Source: Flavobacterium supellecticarium (GTDB taxonomy: Bacteria > Bacteroidota > Bacteroidia > Flavobacteriales > Flavobacteriaceae). Taken from it: a stretch of DNA of 64,000 nt. The DNA is taken from assembly GCF_004801375.1 (NCBI RefSeq), contig NZ_SSNZ01000002.1, positions 434,001 to 498,000 of the forward strand. The letters are read 5' to 3'. Shown one piece after another: positions 63,043-64,000 of the stretch. The number at the start of each line of letters is the position of its first letter. Positions within the stretch are counted from its first letter, which is position 1. Made by a program: the position numbers and the translations under genes. The notes under the pieces are model-generated. The model had not been told where the DNA came from and did not search any database. It saw only the letters and a program-made list of their open reading frames with translations.

Positions 63043-64000
63043 TTATTTTAAAACAACATCGTCGATATCGTTCCAGTGTGCCTTCTGAACAATTGTTCCT
63101 TTTTCCAGTACTACGATACTTGGATTGGCTCTTTCGATGGTTTTTAAGGTCGTTCCGTCGCAGAAATAATAATCGAAAGTCAGTTTGTTATCCGCTTTTA
63201 CTTTTTGGATTACTTCATCGTTCGAAGCTGTCATCCCGATGACTTTATAGCCTTTGGTGGTTGCTTTTTTATAGAATTCCTCGGCTTTTTGTAAACCTTT
63301 GGTATTGGCTTTATTCAGATCGTACGAAACCAGCATGATCAATTTTGGCTCGTTTAGCATGGCTTCGGTATAACTTTCACCGTCTTTTTCGATACTGAAA
63401 TCGTGGATAGGCGGTTCATATCCTTTCGAAATTAATTTATCGTCACGACGAACAAACTCGGCACCTTCCGGTAGGTTCATCAATTGTTTTTCGTTGAAAT
63501 TCTGTTCCTGCCCGTTTACTTTATAGACAAAATTCATTTCATATACCGAACGTGGCGCGCCATCGGGAATTTCCATTCCTTTCTGAATGTTGGTTCCTAC
63601 TTTGTACGCTCTGAAATCTTTTAACGGTAAATGATTCAATACATAATAGCCCATAAAAAGACATAACGAATAACTTACAAAAACGGTTAGAGCGTTTACA
63701 GTACTGCTAAATAACGGCTGAATCAGTTTTTGGTTAAAGAATAAAATCAGGATAAAAAACAACAGAACAATGTCTTTTGTAAACGATTCCCACGGTGTGA
63801 GTTTTAGTGCGTCGCCAAAACAACCACAGTCGGTTACTTTATTAAAATAAGCCGAATAGAAGGTTAGGAACGTAAAGAAAACGATCATTAGTAGTAAACT
63901 CCACATGGTGAATTTTGGTTTAAACCCAATTAGGAGTGCGACTCCCAAAACCACTTCGAATACCACTACAAAAACGGCAATAATCAGCGCGTAGGGAATA
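63043..64000 (-). CDS. BT_3928-like DoxX/MauE-type membrane protein with thioredoxin-like domain (5' end cut by window)
   Basis: The frame is open to the window edge, so the N-terminus is missing. The visible part starts within a helix (LIIAVFVVVFEVVLG), and the next helices contain TDCGCFGDALKLTPWESF, a MauE/DoxX-type Cys pair. After about 145 residues a periplasmic segment and a thioredoxin-like end follow (MLVSYDLNKANTKGLQKAEE, VIGMTASNDEV). This matches the Bacteroidota BT_3928 family. It stands upstream of the DppB-type permease, TlpA-like and tpiA genes; a role in periplasmic redox or transport is suggested only. Confidence 0.85.
   Translation of the reverse strand, partial: IPYALIIAVFVVVFEVVLGVALLIGFKPKFTMWSLLLMIVFFTFLTFYSAYFNKVTDCGCFGDALKLTPWESFTKDIVLLFFILILFFNQKLIQPLFSSTVNALTVFVSYSLCLFMGYYVLNHLPLKDFRAYKVGTNIQKGMEIPDGAPRSVYEMNFVYKVNGQEQNFNEKQLMNLPEGAEFVRRDDKLISKGYEPPIHDFSIEKDGESYTEAMLNEPKLIMLVSYDLNKANTKGLQKAEEFYKKATTKGYKVIGMTASNDEVIQKVKADNKLTFDYYFCDGTTLKTIERANPSIVVLEKGTIVQKAHWNDIDDVVLK

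Overview
The window looks like a chromosomal segment of a member of the Bacteroidota, family Flavobacteriaceae, most likely Flavobacterium or a close relative. This is inferred from four things: Bacteroidota-type promoters (TTG, 17-21 bp, TAnnTTTG) with little Shine-Dalgarno signal, a type IX secretion type B sorting domain, a fused SecDF, and family-typical proteins (DUF349 repeats, OstA-like protein, BT_3928-like DoxX protein, OmpP1/FadL-like porin). The DNA is AT-rich with short intergenic gaps. I see no prophage, insertion sequence, CRISPR array, rRNA or plasmid feature.

Layout. 1-1.9 kb (minus): an OmpP1/FadL-like porin cut by the window edge and a low-complexity Gly/Tyr/Trp/Asn-rich lipoprotein. 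2-6 kb (plus): proS, twin tRNA-Glu genes, rpsT, typA. 6-20 kb (minus): DUF349 protein, aroE, a TPR protein, an aminotransferase overlapping an OstA-like protein, purA with a Fur-family regulator, a RelA/SpoT enzyme, and a serine hydrolase with a SpoU-type RNA methyltransferase. 20.2-27.7 kb (minus): a tightly packed run SpoIIM / multi-pass membrane protein / DUF4129 / DUF4350 / MoxR / DUF58, followed 32 bp later by an outer-membrane barrel protein and facing a divergent RDD protein. A TRIC-type channel and a large T9SS type B cargo protein follow.

31-40.3 kb is the accessory-looking part: a surface-glycan locus with mixed gene orientation. It holds a GNAT/FemAB-like acyltransferase, a DegT-family sugar aminotransferase, a Wzx-like flippase, two left-handed beta-helix acyltransferases, four glycosyltransferases and a FdtA/QdtA-type 3,4-ketoisomerase. 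Ketoisomerase plus aminotransferase plus an acetyltransferase is the known route from dTDP-4-keto-6-deoxyglucose to a 3-acetamido-3,6-dideoxyhexose (Fuc3NAc or Qui3NAc), so the locus probably builds a glycan with such a sugar. The earlier dTDP-sugar enzymes are not in the window.

40.6-64 kb returns to core functions: ftsE (minus), a 1004-residue TPR protein with a plugless TonB-receptor-like barrel, a GreA-like small protein, a YtcJ-like amidohydrolase, a small membrane protein, asnB, gyrB, mdh, secDF, an ExbB/ExbD pair without an adjacent tonB, and a secreted beta-sandwich-like protein. The minus strand then carries an unknown secreted protein, tpiA, a TlpA-like lipoprotein thioredoxin, a DppB-type permease and a truncated BT_3928-like DoxX protein.

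The best candidates for undescribed biology are the MoxR/DUF58/DUF4350/DUF4129/SpoIIM/RDD cluster with its barrel protein, the TPR plus plugless barrel pair, the low-complexity lipoprotein, and the glycan locus. None is proven novel from sequence alone.
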